64,000 nt of DNA from Fistulifera solaris (lineage: Eukaryota > Bacillariophyta > Bacillariophyceae > Naviculales > Stauroneidaceae), in NCBI GenBank assembly GCA_030295235.1, contig AP026162.1, positions 1 through 64,000 of the forward strand. Reading direction: 5' to 3'. Shown here one piece after another: positions 1 to 10,729 of the stretch. Position 1 is the stretch's first letter. Each line of letters begins with the position of its first letter. The notes under the pieces were generated by a model. It saw only the letters and a program-made list of their open reading frames with translations, searched no databases and was not told where the DNA came from. Both the position numbers and the translations under genes were made by a program.

Positions 1-98
1 AACCCTAACCCTAACCCTAACCCTAACCCTAACCCTAACCCTAACCCTAACCCTAACCCTAACCCTAACCCTAACCCTAACCCCAACCCTAACCCTAA
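1..98. repeat. Telomere repeat tract (CCCTAA)n
   Basis: Sixteen tandem hexamers of aaccct lie at the extreme left end. All are exact except one aacccc variant at 79-84. This is the C-rich strand of the TTAGGG-type telomere used by diatoms and many other eukaryotes, and its orientation fits a left chromosome end. Confidence 0.97.
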
Positions 99-259
99 TA
101 GTCGGAAGTTTTGCAATACTTTGAAGTTATGCTAGATTTAGAAGTTTTCTAATAGTCGGAAGTTTTGCAATAGTCGATAGTATTCCAAAAGTTGAGAGTT
201 ATGCAATAGTCGGAAGTTTTCCAAATAGTAGGAAGTTATCCAATAGTCGGAAGATATGC
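97..259. repeat. Subtelomeric 18-bp tandem repeat
   Basis: Nine imperfect units of 17-19 bp follow the telomere directly, with consensus aatagtcggaagttttgc. The exact consensus occurs at least twice (starting at 97 and 151) and the other units differ by a few substitutions or one-base indels. The array is a candidate telomere-associated satellite and fuses to the last telomeric unit without a spacer. Confidence 0.9.
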
Positions 260-789
260 ACATTTAAATCTACTGACTGCCTTAAAACAGGAAACCTTGT
301 GGAGCTACCACTCTGGCAAACACTGTTTTAGCACTTTGAGCTTTACGTCACGGGCACTCAAAGCCACACCAGGATCTTGAGTTTTGGTCAAGACATGATC
401 TTGGATATACTGGTAGTTGCTGACTGGATCACAAGATCGAGTGGCCCGACCTTACAAAGTCACCAAACTTATCCAAAACTGAAACCTAACTATCCAACAC
501 AACAACAAAGTTAAAAACACATTGACATCCAGCGACTCAAAGGTTCTCATCTGCCGAGAACTGCCTACTTGTAATGCTCATCTTTTGACCCTAGTATTAT
601 GAATCATTTACTATTACATTGCATTCCTTGTGAGTCAATTCACACATAGGGCCCCTTGAGCTGGAGGAACTGGTAGCAAACACCATCCAGTCCTTCATCA
701 AATAAATTTAATACATACCACACAAAGGCTACTTTGTATTATAGTGATGTTATTCGCAAGGTAAACATTCAAGCTAAGAAATAAACTAA
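260..789. other. Gene-free subtelomeric spacer
   Basis: No reading frame with recognisable content was seen between the satellite and the 3' end of the enolase gene. The proximal part should hold the enolase 3' UTR and its polyadenylation site. No repeat or mobile-element end was noticed. Confidence 0.5.
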
Positions 790-2345
790 TTAAGCCATCC
801 ATTCGGGTTTGCGGAATCCGATTCCAGGGTATTTTGCCTTTCCACCAAGCTCAGCCTCGATACGGAGCAACTGATTGTATTTAGCTGTGCGCTCGCCACG
901 ACAAGGAGCGCCGGTCTTGATTTGTCCAGTGCAAAGGCCAACAGCCAAGTCCGCAATGTAGTTGTCCTCCGTCTCTCCACTGCGGTGCGAAGTCATGACA
1001 CCCCATCCATTCTGCTTAGAGAGCTTAACCGCGTCGATCGACTCACTAATGCTTCCGATCTGATTAACCTTGAGCAAGAGGCAGTTTGCCGACTTTTTTT
1101 CTACCGCCTCTTGGATCTTGACGGGTTTGTTACCGTCAAATCATCTCCGACAATTTGGACGTCCTTTCCAACCTCGGCGCAGATCTTGGTCCAGTTTGTC
1201 CAATCGTCTTGATCAAACGGGTCTTCAATGGTAACGATCGGGTACTTATCAATCAAATACTTGTAGAATGCAATCATTTCCGCTCCACTCTTAACCGCGG
1301 ACGTGTCCTTGTCCGAGCCGCTGGTTTTGAAATCCAAGTCGTACTGGTCCTTGCCTTTCACTTTGAACTCCGAACTAGCAACATCCAGTCCCACGGAGAT
1401 TCTGTCGAGATATCCGGCTTTTTCGGCCGCTTCCATAATCATATCTAGGCCAGATTCGACGTCGCACGGGGTGCAAAGCCTCCCTCATCTTAAAGCGCAG
1501 AAAGCCCAACAAGCATAGAAGGAAACGATGTAAAAAAGAATGGTGTCAGTCTCACGAAAATAAAAGAAGAAATCAAAAGAAAAGCGACAGAACTCACCTC
1601 CAATCAAAGTAGCGTCACCTCCGAACTTTGCCTTGATGACCTTTTTCAGCGTATGAAAAACTTCGCAGCCAATCGTCATACTTTCCGTGAAATTCGCCGC
1701 GCCCGTGGGGATGACAAAGAACTCCTGGAAAGGAAGTTTGTTTCCAGCATGTTCACCACCGTTGATGACATTGAAGCAGGGAACCGGGAGAGTGTACGGC
1801 GTTGAGTTACCGGCAATATCGGCATAGTGTTGCCAGAGAGGAACTCCTCTGCTAGCGGCACCGGCTTTGGAAGCAGCGAGGGAGACTGTGGAGAAAGACG
1901 ACGGCATCGTGAGAATGAAAATCGACACAAGCATAAATGCGAGCCGACAGTACCCACCTCCAAGAATCGCATTAGCACCAAGGTTTCCTTTGTTGGGAGA
2001 TCCGTCGGCAGCCAACATAGCGTTGTCGATTGCTCGCTGATCAGCCGCGTCCATGCCGATGATCTTGTCGGCGAGGACAGTGTTGACGTTGTTAACGGCC
2101 TTTAGGACACCTTTACCCAGGTAGCGCGAGCCTCCGTCTCTAAGTTCGACGGCTTCATAAGCGCCTGTACTTGCGCCCGAAGGAACAGATGCAGTGAAGG
2201 TTCCCTTTGCAGTAGTAATATCAACTTCGACAGTAGGGTTTCCACGCGAGTCGATGATTTCTCGACCCTTTACTGCCGTAATCTTGCTCATGGAGCGCTT
2301 TCCAATCAAAGCGGAGACGTTAGAACGAGCTAGTTTACTCAACAT
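790..2345 (-). CDS. ENO: Enolase, mitochondrial-type
   Basis: Phosphopyruvate hydratase of lower glycolysis converts 2-phosphoglycerate to phosphoenolpyruvate. Exons are 1958-2345, 1598-1885 and 790-1488; introns 1886-1957 (72 nt) and 1489-1597 (109 nt) have GT-AG ends. The N-terminus starts [18 protein letters not shown], a basic, Ser-rich presequence, followed by the canonical enolase start ([15 protein letters not shown]). [24 protein letters not shown] and SHRSGETED are visible, so substrate and Mg sites are intact. Diatoms run lower glycolysis in mitochondria, which fits the presequence. Two one-base losses break exon 3: a gggg run at 1468-1471 ([12 protein letters not shown] expected) and ggg at 1123-1125. 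They look like consensus errors. Predicted length is about 458 aa, normal for the family plus a presequence. Confidence 0.95.
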
Positions 2346-3655
2346 GATGGAGAAAGATCAAAAGGAATGATTTGCAAGCAACGGATAACAAATAATTATG
2401 TTGGTCGAAGGAGACGATGCGAATGACGACGACGCGGACGAGTGGATGATGGCTTTGTTTTTGGTGCGAAGACGATGAAAAAGATCGCTTCCAATTTTTG
2501 AGTGGCGGGCTGGCGTATCCTCGCTTCAGTATCAATCATTATGTACAAGGGAGGAGCATGCACATACGTGTACATCGTGACGTAAGCCTTTCCGTATTTT
2601 AAACCTTAGTGATGTTGGTGCCAATACCCTAAAGCGAATAATTGAACGTCTAGAGTCTAGAAACTAGAGAACAAAGTTAGACGCAAACGATAGTGTTCAG
2701 AGCAAAAGTAAACTCCTATAGACTTGTATCTAATGAGCCAGAGATTGCAACGGTCTAGCCACAGTCGCCGTCAACCATCAATCGCCTACAATTTGAATTT
2801 CATGGCTTCACGATCTCTCGTACAGCAAATTTATCCATTTATTCTTCGACCTTTAAAAATATATCTGCTACAGACGTCGTAATATTTGCCTTCATGAGGT
2901 ACGTTTCCGCAAAACAACAGTTGCATAAAGTGCGACTTCATGCGGGGAAAGAATCGCAAGATAAAGTCCGCTTTCTTTCATGATCTCTTACAAAATCAAT
3001 AAGACTAATGAATTAAACACAACATGACATTTGGCGAGGTGATTGTGTTCGATAAGTTAATATCGATGATTTGCATCGGCAGCGTCGACGTTCGTCTCGT
3101 TTCGTGCCCGATGATCCCGACAACTCGGCAGCTCACTGCTGACATTAGCTAATCTACAACTCTGTATAGGGGGAAAATGTCGCAACTGATCGTTCTTGGA
3201 GTTAATTGTCTTTTCTTTCTATGACGGTATCTTCCCGCTTGCTGAACATGGATGCAACGACCAGTTTGTTTTGTCGATTTTCGGATTTTCGTGTATTGCC
3301 TCTGCGATAACGTAGATTTTTCCGAACTCGTCCGCATGAAAATGCATTTCGAGTCTTAGCGGTTCTTTTACTTAGTGGTTAGAATTTCTTCGAATGTCTG
3401 TTTACGTGCGCACGTCGTCACTATGGACGTAAAAGTAGCGGAATCGTTCGTTCTATTTTCGTACCTTTCTCACGAGGGGGATGACGTTTGCGCTCACGAC
3501 GCGTATCCGCATCTGACGTACTCCATCGTTTGCTCTCTTGCGTCTTTTGTTCCTTCACATCGACTTGTTTTCTCGACCGCACATCTGTTCGTCTATTTTA
3601 GCACCTTGCATCTTTCTAATCTAATCATTGTCAAACAGCATCTCACTGAATCACC
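2346..3655. promoter_or_regulatory. Divergent promoter region, enolase/aldolase
   Basis: A 1.3-kb spacer separates two divergently transcribed carbon-metabolism genes. TGACGT motifs occur at 2578-2583, 3482-3487 and 3514-3519. The last two are 32 bp apart and about 140-175 bp before the aldolase start. TGACGT is the core of the CO2/cAMP-responsive element described in the Phaeodactylum carbonic anhydrase promoter, so shared CO2/light control is an inference. Short ORFs here show no family features. Confidence 0.4.
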
Positions 3656-5064
3656 ATGAAGTTTTCTACTGCCGCTGCTCTGTTTTTCGCGCCTTCGGTG
3701 CTCGCGTTCGCCCCTGCTCAGCTGGCTTTCCGCCCCGTCACTTCTTTGAAGTCGACCGAGGCTGCTGCGGAGACCAAGGTGAGTTTGTATCTTGCAAAGT
3801 ATGATCGCCTAAGACGAGGAATCACGTATGAAGAACGGCGCTGCGCAACCTCATCACCAAATACTTCGATTAGGTCGAAATAGACTTCAGGATGAGATCC
3901 TTCAAAGCCATCAAACTCTTCTTCTTACGTTCTCTAACACTTACCTTTTTCTTGTTATCTTTCTTTATTCAAGGCTTTCGCTAAGCTCCCGGCTTCTGTC
4001 AAGCCCGGTGTTGTGACCGGTCAGGCTTTGGTTGACCTTTTGCAACACGCAAAGAAGGAAGGATTCGCCATTCCTGGAGTTAATATCGTCGGCTCGAACT
4101 CTATCAACGCATGCATGGAAGCTGCTGCCAAGTATGGCGGTCCCATCATGATCACTTTCTCAAAGGGAGGCGGTGCTTACATTGCCGGAAAGACTCTTAA
4201 GAACGAGAATGACAGTGCCTCGGTTGCTGGATGCATTGCCGGAGCCAAGCACGTTCGTGAAGTTGCCAAGCTTTACGGAGTACCTGTCGTTTTGCACACC
4301 GATCACTGCCAAAAGTCCTGGTTGCCTTGGATCGATCAGTTGATGGATGCCAACGAAGCTTACTTCAAGGAACACGGTGAACCGCTTTTCTCGAGCCACA
4401 TGTTGGATCTTTCCGAAGAGCCTCTCGAAGAGAACATTGCCATCTGCAAGAAGTACTTGGAGCGCATGGCCAAGTGCAATGTTTTGCTCGAGTTTGAATT
4501 GGGTGTCACTGGAGGAGAAGAAGACGGTGTTGACAACAGTGACGTCGACAACGACAAGCTTTACACTCAGCCCGAAGAAGTCTACTATGCATACAAGGAG
4601 CTCGGTAGTGTCCCGAACGGTCACTTCACTTGCGCTGCTTCGTTCGGAAACGTGCATGGTGTTTATGCCCCCGGAAACGTTGAACTTCGACCCATCATCT
4701 TGCACAACACTCAGAAATACATTCAAGAGAAGGAGGGATGCGAAGACACCAAGCCGATGATGTTCGTCTTCCACGGAGGATCGGGAAGCAGCACTGAAGA
4801 CATCCAATACGCCATCGAAGCCGGTGTCATCAAGATGAATATTGATACTGATACTCAGTGGGCCTTCTGGGATGGTATGCGCGAGTATGAAGCCAAGTAC
4901 CACGACTACCTCCAAGGTCAAATCGGTAACCCTGAAGGTCCCGACAAGCCAAATAAGAAGTACTATGACCCCCGCATGCCCTTACGCGCGGGAGAGAAGA
5001 AGCCATGGCCAACCGTTTGGTAAAGGCTGCCCAGGACTTGAACTGCGTCAATGTTCTCAACTAA
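3656..5064 (+). CDS. FBA: Class II fructose-bisphosphate aldolase, plastid
   Basis: The zinc-dependent aldolase interconverts fructose-1,6-bisphosphate with DHAP and glyceraldehyde-3-phosphate; in the plastid it serves the Calvin cycle. Exon 1 is 3656-3778 and exon 2 starts at 3974 (intron 195 nt, GTGAGT...CAAG). The N-terminus MKFSTAAALFFAPSVLA followed by FAPAQ is a signal peptide with an ASAFAP-like cleavage site and Phe at +1, the diatom bipartite plastid signal. Metal and active-site motifs VVLHTDHC, ELGVTGGEEDG, FGNVHGVY, FHGGSGS and KMNIDTDTQ match the E. coli FbaA (class IIA) type. The open frame stops at 5021-5023. With one base restored near 4999-5002 (an expected GG) it continues as MANRLVKAAQDLNCVNVLN to a stop at 5062-5064, matching the family C-terminus. 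Confidence 0.94.
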
Positions 5065-5708
5065 GTTTAGTCATTCATTAGAAGTTTTATCGTCTATTCA
5101 CGTAGACTAGTTAGTAACGTGATAGATTGCATTTTGCCATTTGATGTATATGCTCGGCAAATGTCGTTGGAGCAAATCAAGTGTCAAGGCAAAGTCAGCT
5201 TAGAAATGTTGACGATTGTCGAGGTGCAGAACAGTTTATTGTCTTTAGTATTGCAGTTTGGATGGAACCTCAAGGGTCACTTTTCTTAAGGCGTCGAGGC
5301 AAGAACGTTCTTGCGTCGAGGTTGAGAATAATTGGTAGCTCGAGTCACGAGTCCATCCGACCGTGAAAGGAACAAACGTCCGTTGTGGCCCGCTGTTTTA
5401 ACAAACAAAATTTCGACACAATGACACTATGAGCGAGATAGTGGCATTGGATAACAGTTATATCACTACTCTAATAATTATACAAGAAAATTTCCGAAGT
5501 TGTTTGGGCGTTAAACTACAGTTTCTTAAGTGGAGTTGACGGTTGGCTTTTTGAAAAATTGAAAGACGGAAACGTTTGCGTCGCGAGCACCACGGTGTGA
5601 CCATGGGGTAAACAGGTGATTGACGGGGAGAATAATGTAAATTTGAATATGATGAATAATAATGAAATGGTGTTATCTGTTTTTCATAGTGTGTTATGTC
5701 GACAGAGT
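5065..5708. other. Intergenic, convergent 3' ends
   Basis: Spacer between the 3' ends of the aldolase (+) and the Cys-rich gene (-). It should hold both 3' UTRs. A 61-codon ORF at 5181-5366 has no recognisable features and is not called. Confidence 0.4.
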
Positions 5709-6469
5709 TTATTCGGATCCTTTTAAACGGCGTTTTGTACGACGAATAGTACCGCGATCAGTCTCAGAGTATAGTTTGTCTTCTTTGCTTTCGTCAGGTG
5801 CTACTTTCTTGTCTGGGCTAGTGCTGGTTGATCCCTGATTTGTGTTTCCCGTAGATTGATCAGGAGCGCCACCTCCAGTGTTATAGTTGCTGCCGCTGGA
5901 TGTCCCCCCTTGATAAGGAGAGCCGCTGGATGTGCCTCCTTGATTGCTGGAGCTCGATGATCCGCAACCGCACGGCTCTGCGAAGTAATTCTGAATCGGT
6001 CTACACATGCGGTCTTCGAAATTTCCCTGTTTGGCCCACCAGTAAAGTTCTTTGCAGGTATTGACGTTTGGAAAGTCTAGAACGGCTACCAGAGTTTGAT
6101 CGAGTGACGGATACTGCCCGTTCTCGCACAAATTGCAGGACGAGTAAGGACCCGAAGGGTAGCTAGCTCCTTCTGATACTGTAGGATTCTGCGCGATGAT
6201 CGAGGGAGTGTGATTCGGATTGCAGCAATGATCATACCATTGTCCTTGAAGTTGACGACAAAGCTGATTGCCTTGTTGAATGTTAGTAGGATCAGCCATA
6301 TCAATGACCAGTTGCTGACACGTAGTGCCTTGGCTATCAACTGCTAGCGTCGCACGACCAGACACAGGTGGACCGCAAGAATCGCAAAGACAGCAAAGTC
6401 CAATTTCTCATCAGCCTTTGTCCTCGACGCAAGGGCAAAGGCAAAGATGATTGACAAAGAGAATTTCAT
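5709..6469 (-). CDS. Secreted Cys-rich diatom protein
   Basis: The start at 6469 gives a signal peptide (MKFSLSIIFAFALASRTKA). After one apparent missing base near 6407 the frame continues EIGLCCLCDSCGPPVSGRA. Paired cysteine motifs follow (CRQLQGQWYDHCCNP, CNLCENGQYP, AEPCGC), then a Gly/Ser-rich spacer with GGTSSGS repeats and a basic, charged tail (RRTKRRLKGSE). I recognise the CCxxC...CCNP...CxxCxNG...AEPCGC pattern from secreted or wall-associated proteins common in diatoms and related stramenopiles, but their function is unknown. Extracellular or cell-wall location is inferred from the signal peptide. About 252 aa. Confidence 0.75.
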
Positions 6470-7608
6470 GTTTGAAGTAAATAAATTGGGTGTCTTCTTG
6501 CGCTTCGATTATGGAAATGAGTGAAGTGTTTAGTGTGTAAACAAATGTAAAGATAAACAAAGCTTATGATGGATAGCAATGCGAAATGTTTGCAACGTCT
6601 CTCCTACGACAACCGACAACGGCCTAAATTTTGTGAACGATCGGAAGGAGGATTTTTGAACTTTTTGCATCTGCCGATTTCGTCGTTGCTCGTCGTGTGC
6701 TACGCAAGCAGATACGCTTAGACGCGCGAGTCCCGGTCTGTACACATTACCAGAGTCTCATCCTTGAAAAGGCGCGTGCACGCAGGCCAGTCATTTGTTT
6801 TGCACGGAGTATTCACTGTTTGCAAAAGGTGGCATTGGGCAATGTGACCTGAAATGTAGTCGGCAGATCGGATTTCATGTTTTGGACAAGGACAGACGTC
6901 AGACGGGTAAACAACTACCAACCATCGATACTTATCGCTACGAACTACGAACACATCCGTAGAATTAGTACCAGGGTATGCGTGGAGATGTCATCGGTCT
7001 TTCGTTAAGGCAGTGCCACCGAGAAACACAAAATACTATTGCCCTTACCTATCTTCCGACTCCGACCGGTCTGACACTACTAATTGAGTACCGCATAGAA
7101 ACCATTGAAAATCTGATTGTCTCAGCTGCGCAATTTCACGTTGAAGTGGTACCGAAACAACAACTTTTTTCTTATGCTTAGTCTGACGTTGCATTTATGA
7201 CTGACTTATCTTTGACAACAGGAATCATCATCATCATCGGCGTTAACCTATGACCTTAATACAGTACTCTTCATCGGTTGCTATAGCTTGGTTGCTAGGA
7301 CTTTCAAATTGCACTACACGTTCCGGCGAGCAAAGATCAAAGCTGGAAGAGGCTGAAGCAGCTAAAGCTGAAGCACAATTGAGTGGAGACATCAAGTAAT
7401 TGCTTCTTCCCGTCAGAGTAAATAACGGTTGCCGCTACCATTTCGAGAATTCTATGCGAAAAAACGCTCCATAAAGAGTGATGCCGCGCAAAAGATCATT
7501 TATTGATGCTTTTTGAGCGAAGGCCTTTTGCGTCTACTGAAGAATTGTTAGCGACAAACGTTAATGCGGGTTTAATCACGCGCGCTTATATTCAAAATAA
7601 TGGAACCT
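6470..7608. other. Intergenic region
   Basis: No confident gene. A 78-codon Cys-containing minus-strand ORF (6718-6954) ends in plausible sequence but has no recognisable family, upstream signal or intron structure. A short run of catcatcatcat-like sequence lies near 7225-7240. The left part is the promoter of the Cys-rich gene. Confidence 0.35.
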
Positions 7609-8710
7609 TTATAATCCAGAAGAGTTGCTACGCCTTAAAAGATCCAAAATTGCAGCGATGGATGTGTCAAGATTGGAATATCCACCAACATTGCTCGTCG
7701 AATCAAGGACACGCTGAAGTTCCTCGGTGGATGTCAATGCCTGCTGGGGATGTATTGGCTGATTGCGCGCAAGCAATTGATTCATCAAAATGTGTTGCTG
7801 CTCGCGGTGTAAAATTTCTAAAAAGGCGGCTGAGGTGGTGGGTTGTTGGGCAAGGAGCTGTTCTGTGTTGGGCATGTGTGTGAGATCTACACCGGTTGTC
7901 GGTGGTGTACTCCTCGATTGCACTCCAAGAAGTGCCGACAGAACTTCATCGATACCCTGTGATTGAGGTTGGGCCATCATGGACGCATAAATTTCCACAC
8001 TGTTCTGGGGCAAATGGTGGAACGACGGATGAATGCTATTCAAGACGGAAGAAGGGGCAATGGTCTCGTATTGGCCTCGTGCTGCGTGCTCGACAACATT
8101 GCTTTCCGAATTCCGACTCATCTCTTTCCTTGCAGCCGCTTCGAGGAGCTTTCGCTCTGCGATTGCCTCTTTCGATTTTTTTGGCTTTATACTGCTTCTT
8201 TTCTTCGAGAAACTCTTTATAGTACGGGGCTGCTTCTTGCTTGTATTTTTGCTTTTTGCTTTCGGGTAGCTCGTTCCAACACTTTGAAATGTGCCTGCGA
8301 AATCGAATGTCAAAAGTGAATAATTGCTTACAGATCGCGTTCTTCTGCATATCTCTTACCTTCCCATGGCTAAAAAACGTTCTTTCTGTGGAAATGATGA
8401 TCATTGAGTGTCTCAAACGGTCTACCATTGCTTCACTGACAAAGATGAGACGTACCGGGGGTATTTTCATAGTCTCCGGATCTGATTTCAAACCTTCCAG
8501 CCACTTAGTACGTTCGTGGCGATAAAACAAGTTATACGCACTGAGGGGACGAGTTGGTCTCCCACTCGAGCTTTTCTTCTTTTTCTGCTGGGGGGATGAG
8601 TTTACTTTCGAGTCAGCCAACTCTGGTCGCTCTAATTCATCCTGCTCATCAGCATCAATTGATCTCGCTTCTTCCGCTGCACTGTCGACATCGAATTTCT
8701 CATGGTCCAT
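7609..8710 (-). CDS. HMG-box protein
   Basis: Probable DNA-binding chromatin or transcription factor. Exons are 8456-8710, 8360-8385 (26-nt microexon) and 7609-8294; introns are 8386-8455 and 8295-8359. Splicing restores one HMG box: RPTRPLSAYNLFYRHER, then PPKERFLAMGRHISKCWNEL, then PYYKEFLEEKKQYKAKK, with the conserved Trp and aromatic residues in place. An acidic, Lys-rich N-terminus precedes the box. A long Gln/Ser/Pro-rich tail without known domains follows. A 7-T run at 8176-8182 (A7 on the coding strand) shifts frame. Six A would keep KSKEAIAERKLLEAAARKEM in frame, so this looks like a homopolymer error. Nuclear location is inferred. Confidence 0.82.
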
Positions 8711-9555
8711 TCTGCTGATTATAAGCTAATTATTTCGTCTGCAAATTTGTAATGGAGAACAGGATTCGATCAGCCTTTTTTGAGGGCTGCCTATGTCTTG
8801 TTACTTGCTAGTTTGTCAGATATCTCCACTCCTACACAAAAGCCCTACTTAGCTGTTTACGTAGTTGCTCTTTTGGAAGACACTCTATGATTCGAAGTTC
8901 CTGCACTCCGAATCATCGTTAATCGTTACGTGATGATCGAAAGGTCGAAAAGTCATGCGCCAAAGACGGAACGAAGTAACAAAACACAAAATGCTTCGGG
9001 GAGAATTTCAAATTCGAAAAATTCCTTGTCCCGAACGGGAAGTTTTACAAGGAATTCTGGACGTTTGTCCTTTTTCCGTCCACGTCCAGGTCCACGTTTC
9101 AGAACCAAATCGATCTAGAATCTAGAGATATCCTAGATGTTTGAGGTGTTACTAGGTAAACCTTTCTTTCGCTAGGAATACGGTGATCTATCACCAAGAA
9201 ACTTGTCGCCTCATATGAACCTTAGCGAATACAAAAATCTTGACGCTATTTCACAGTCAATAGCTCTGAAAAAGAGATCACCACTTATTTATATGCCGCG
9301 TTAACGATATTCCCCTCTTCAAATCGCGGCGCTCACATTTTAAAGACGTCCTGCTCAGTGTTCTTTCTTTATGCAATGATGGACGACTCTGGGCCCGTGA
9401 GCCTTGAGCAAACGTCTTCGTATTATCAGGGATTAAACTAGGACTACAAGATTTGAGGATTCCGGATCCAGAAGATATGGCTTTCACTCAGACTAGATCC
9501 TTCGAGTGTCGCATGCACATTTGCAAGTATGCATTTGAAAATCGTCTGAAATACC
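8711..9555. other. Intergenic region
   Basis: Upstream of the HMG-box gene and downstream of the twin-CX9C gene. ORFs of 60-70 codons here (8930-9118, 9278-9487) show no conserved features. No repeats of note. Confidence 0.35.
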
Positions 9556-9975
9556 TCAGGGCGAAACATTCTTTTGATATCGATACTCTTCTTGTACACG
9601 GAACGGTTCTGTCAGCATCCAGTTCTTGCGTTTCTTTAGTTCTCTGTCACAACAACGTTGATAAAATGCAATCTGTGTACGGCATACATCTAATGGATTG
9701 TCTCCGGGCTGCGGGAGAGTGGGATCGTTTGCCGCAATCTGAGCAGCTTTTTCATCAACATGCACCTTGACGTCGTCAAAATATGACTTGTGAAAGCCGG
9801 CTTTCTCCATGTCTCGGGCTCTACTCGTCGCTTCGTCCGTTAAGCAGGAGAAAAGCTTTTGAGCGTGCGACTCACAGCCGGCTGGTTCAACAGGAAAATA
9901 AGGAGGCAATCGTGTCGGCCCATCTGGTAGCTTTGGTTCCCCTCGGACTGCATCCAAAATACAATAGAACACCAT
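9556..9975 (-). CDS. Twin CX9C (CHCH-like) small protein
   Basis: Small protein of about 139 aa with two exact CX9C motifs: CESHAQKLFSC and CRTQIAFYQRC (the latter followed by another Cys), about 60 residues apart. Twin CX9C helices joined by two disulphides are typical of intermembrane-space proteins imported by Mia40/Erv1, such as respiratory assembly factors. That location is inferred from the motif only. The first in-frame ATG is at 9975. The frame stays open upstream to about 10002, and a MALVRDVV... start near 10071 could be an upstream exon, so the 5' end is uncertain. I do not recognise the specific orthologue. Confidence 0.65.
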   Translation of the reverse strand: MVFYCILDAVRGEPKLPDGPTRLPPYFPVEPAGCESHAQKLFSCLTDEATSRARDMEKAGFHKSYFDDVKVHVDEKAAQIAANDPTLPQPGDNPLDVCRTQIAFYQRCCDRELKKRKNWMLTEPFRVQEEYRYQKNVSP

Positions 9976-10318
9976 ATTTGGCAATTGATTTAGCTGATCG
10001 CTTTACAATAGAAGGAAGGCTTTAAAACGTTTGAGGGTGGTCAGAATCAACAACGTCTCTTACAAGAGCCATGGTCGAGCCGCAAGCGCGACGAGACTCT
10101 CGAAAGCTCGAGAGCAGAGCCAGAAAAAATCATCGTCAGCGGCGGCGAATAAATAATGAAGACGGGCTTTTGACGGCTAGACGGACGGACAGCGAACAAT
10201 ATATTACTCAGTATAAATTGTAGTGTAGTTGTCTACTGTAAAAGATTATGTGTATCCGAATGAATGTGGTGAACAGTGCTTGTGCGACACTATCCGCACG
10301 ACGCTTTTTCATTCGCAC

Positions 10319-10729
10319 CTATCTTTTTGTTTCTCGCATCTCGCGAACCGCACTCATTGAATACTGGTACCATAGGTAAGCAAGCAACTTCGTATCAAGA
10401 ATCAAGAAAGTCATTAACGAGAAGAATACAACCATACTAATAAGTTTCTCCCATTTGGATTGTATTTTCCGCAGCGGCGAGAAAACTGGCAATCTATCAT
10501 CACCGCAACCTTTGACTAGTTGTGAGCCGTATTCCGTCCGAGCGCCGCTTTTCTCGGCTGGTTGGCCGGCTGGCTTGCTGGCAAGGCCAAGAAATAAATG
10601 ACACGCATGGTTGTTAAATCCCCAGTCCGAAGCAAAATTAAACGGGAAGATGCACTGCAATAATGGCACCTGTGAAAGCTCCTCCTTAGCGTGTCTGAGA
10701 GCTAACTCCACAGCAAGCAACGAAGCATT
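10319..10729 (-). CDS. Possible small membrane protein
   Basis: An open frame of about 136 codons from an ATG at 10729. It has one strong hydrophobic stretch near the C-terminus (LISMVVFFSLMTFLILD) followed by aromatic residues and a basic end. No family was recognised. Composition is compatible with a small single-span membrane protein, but the N-terminal half looks random and no intron was resolved. It may be a chance ORF. Confidence 0.27.
   Translation of the reverse strand, partial: NASLLAVELALRHAKEELSQVPLLQCIFPFNFASDWGFNNHACHLFLGLASKPAGQPAEKSGARTEYGSQLVKGCGDDRLPVFSPLRKIQSKWEKLISMVVFFSLMTFLILDTKLLAYLWYQYSMSAVREMRETKR

Noticed and set aside
3375-3659. 94-codon ORF ending at the aldolase start.
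   Set aside because: Thr/Ser/Leu-rich promoter sequence; contains the TGACGT motifs and overlaps the real start.
4160-4921. Long antisense ORF (253 codons) over the aldolase.
   Set aside because: Mirror of a strongly biased coding exon; no domain or signal, and the sense strand has a clear active site.
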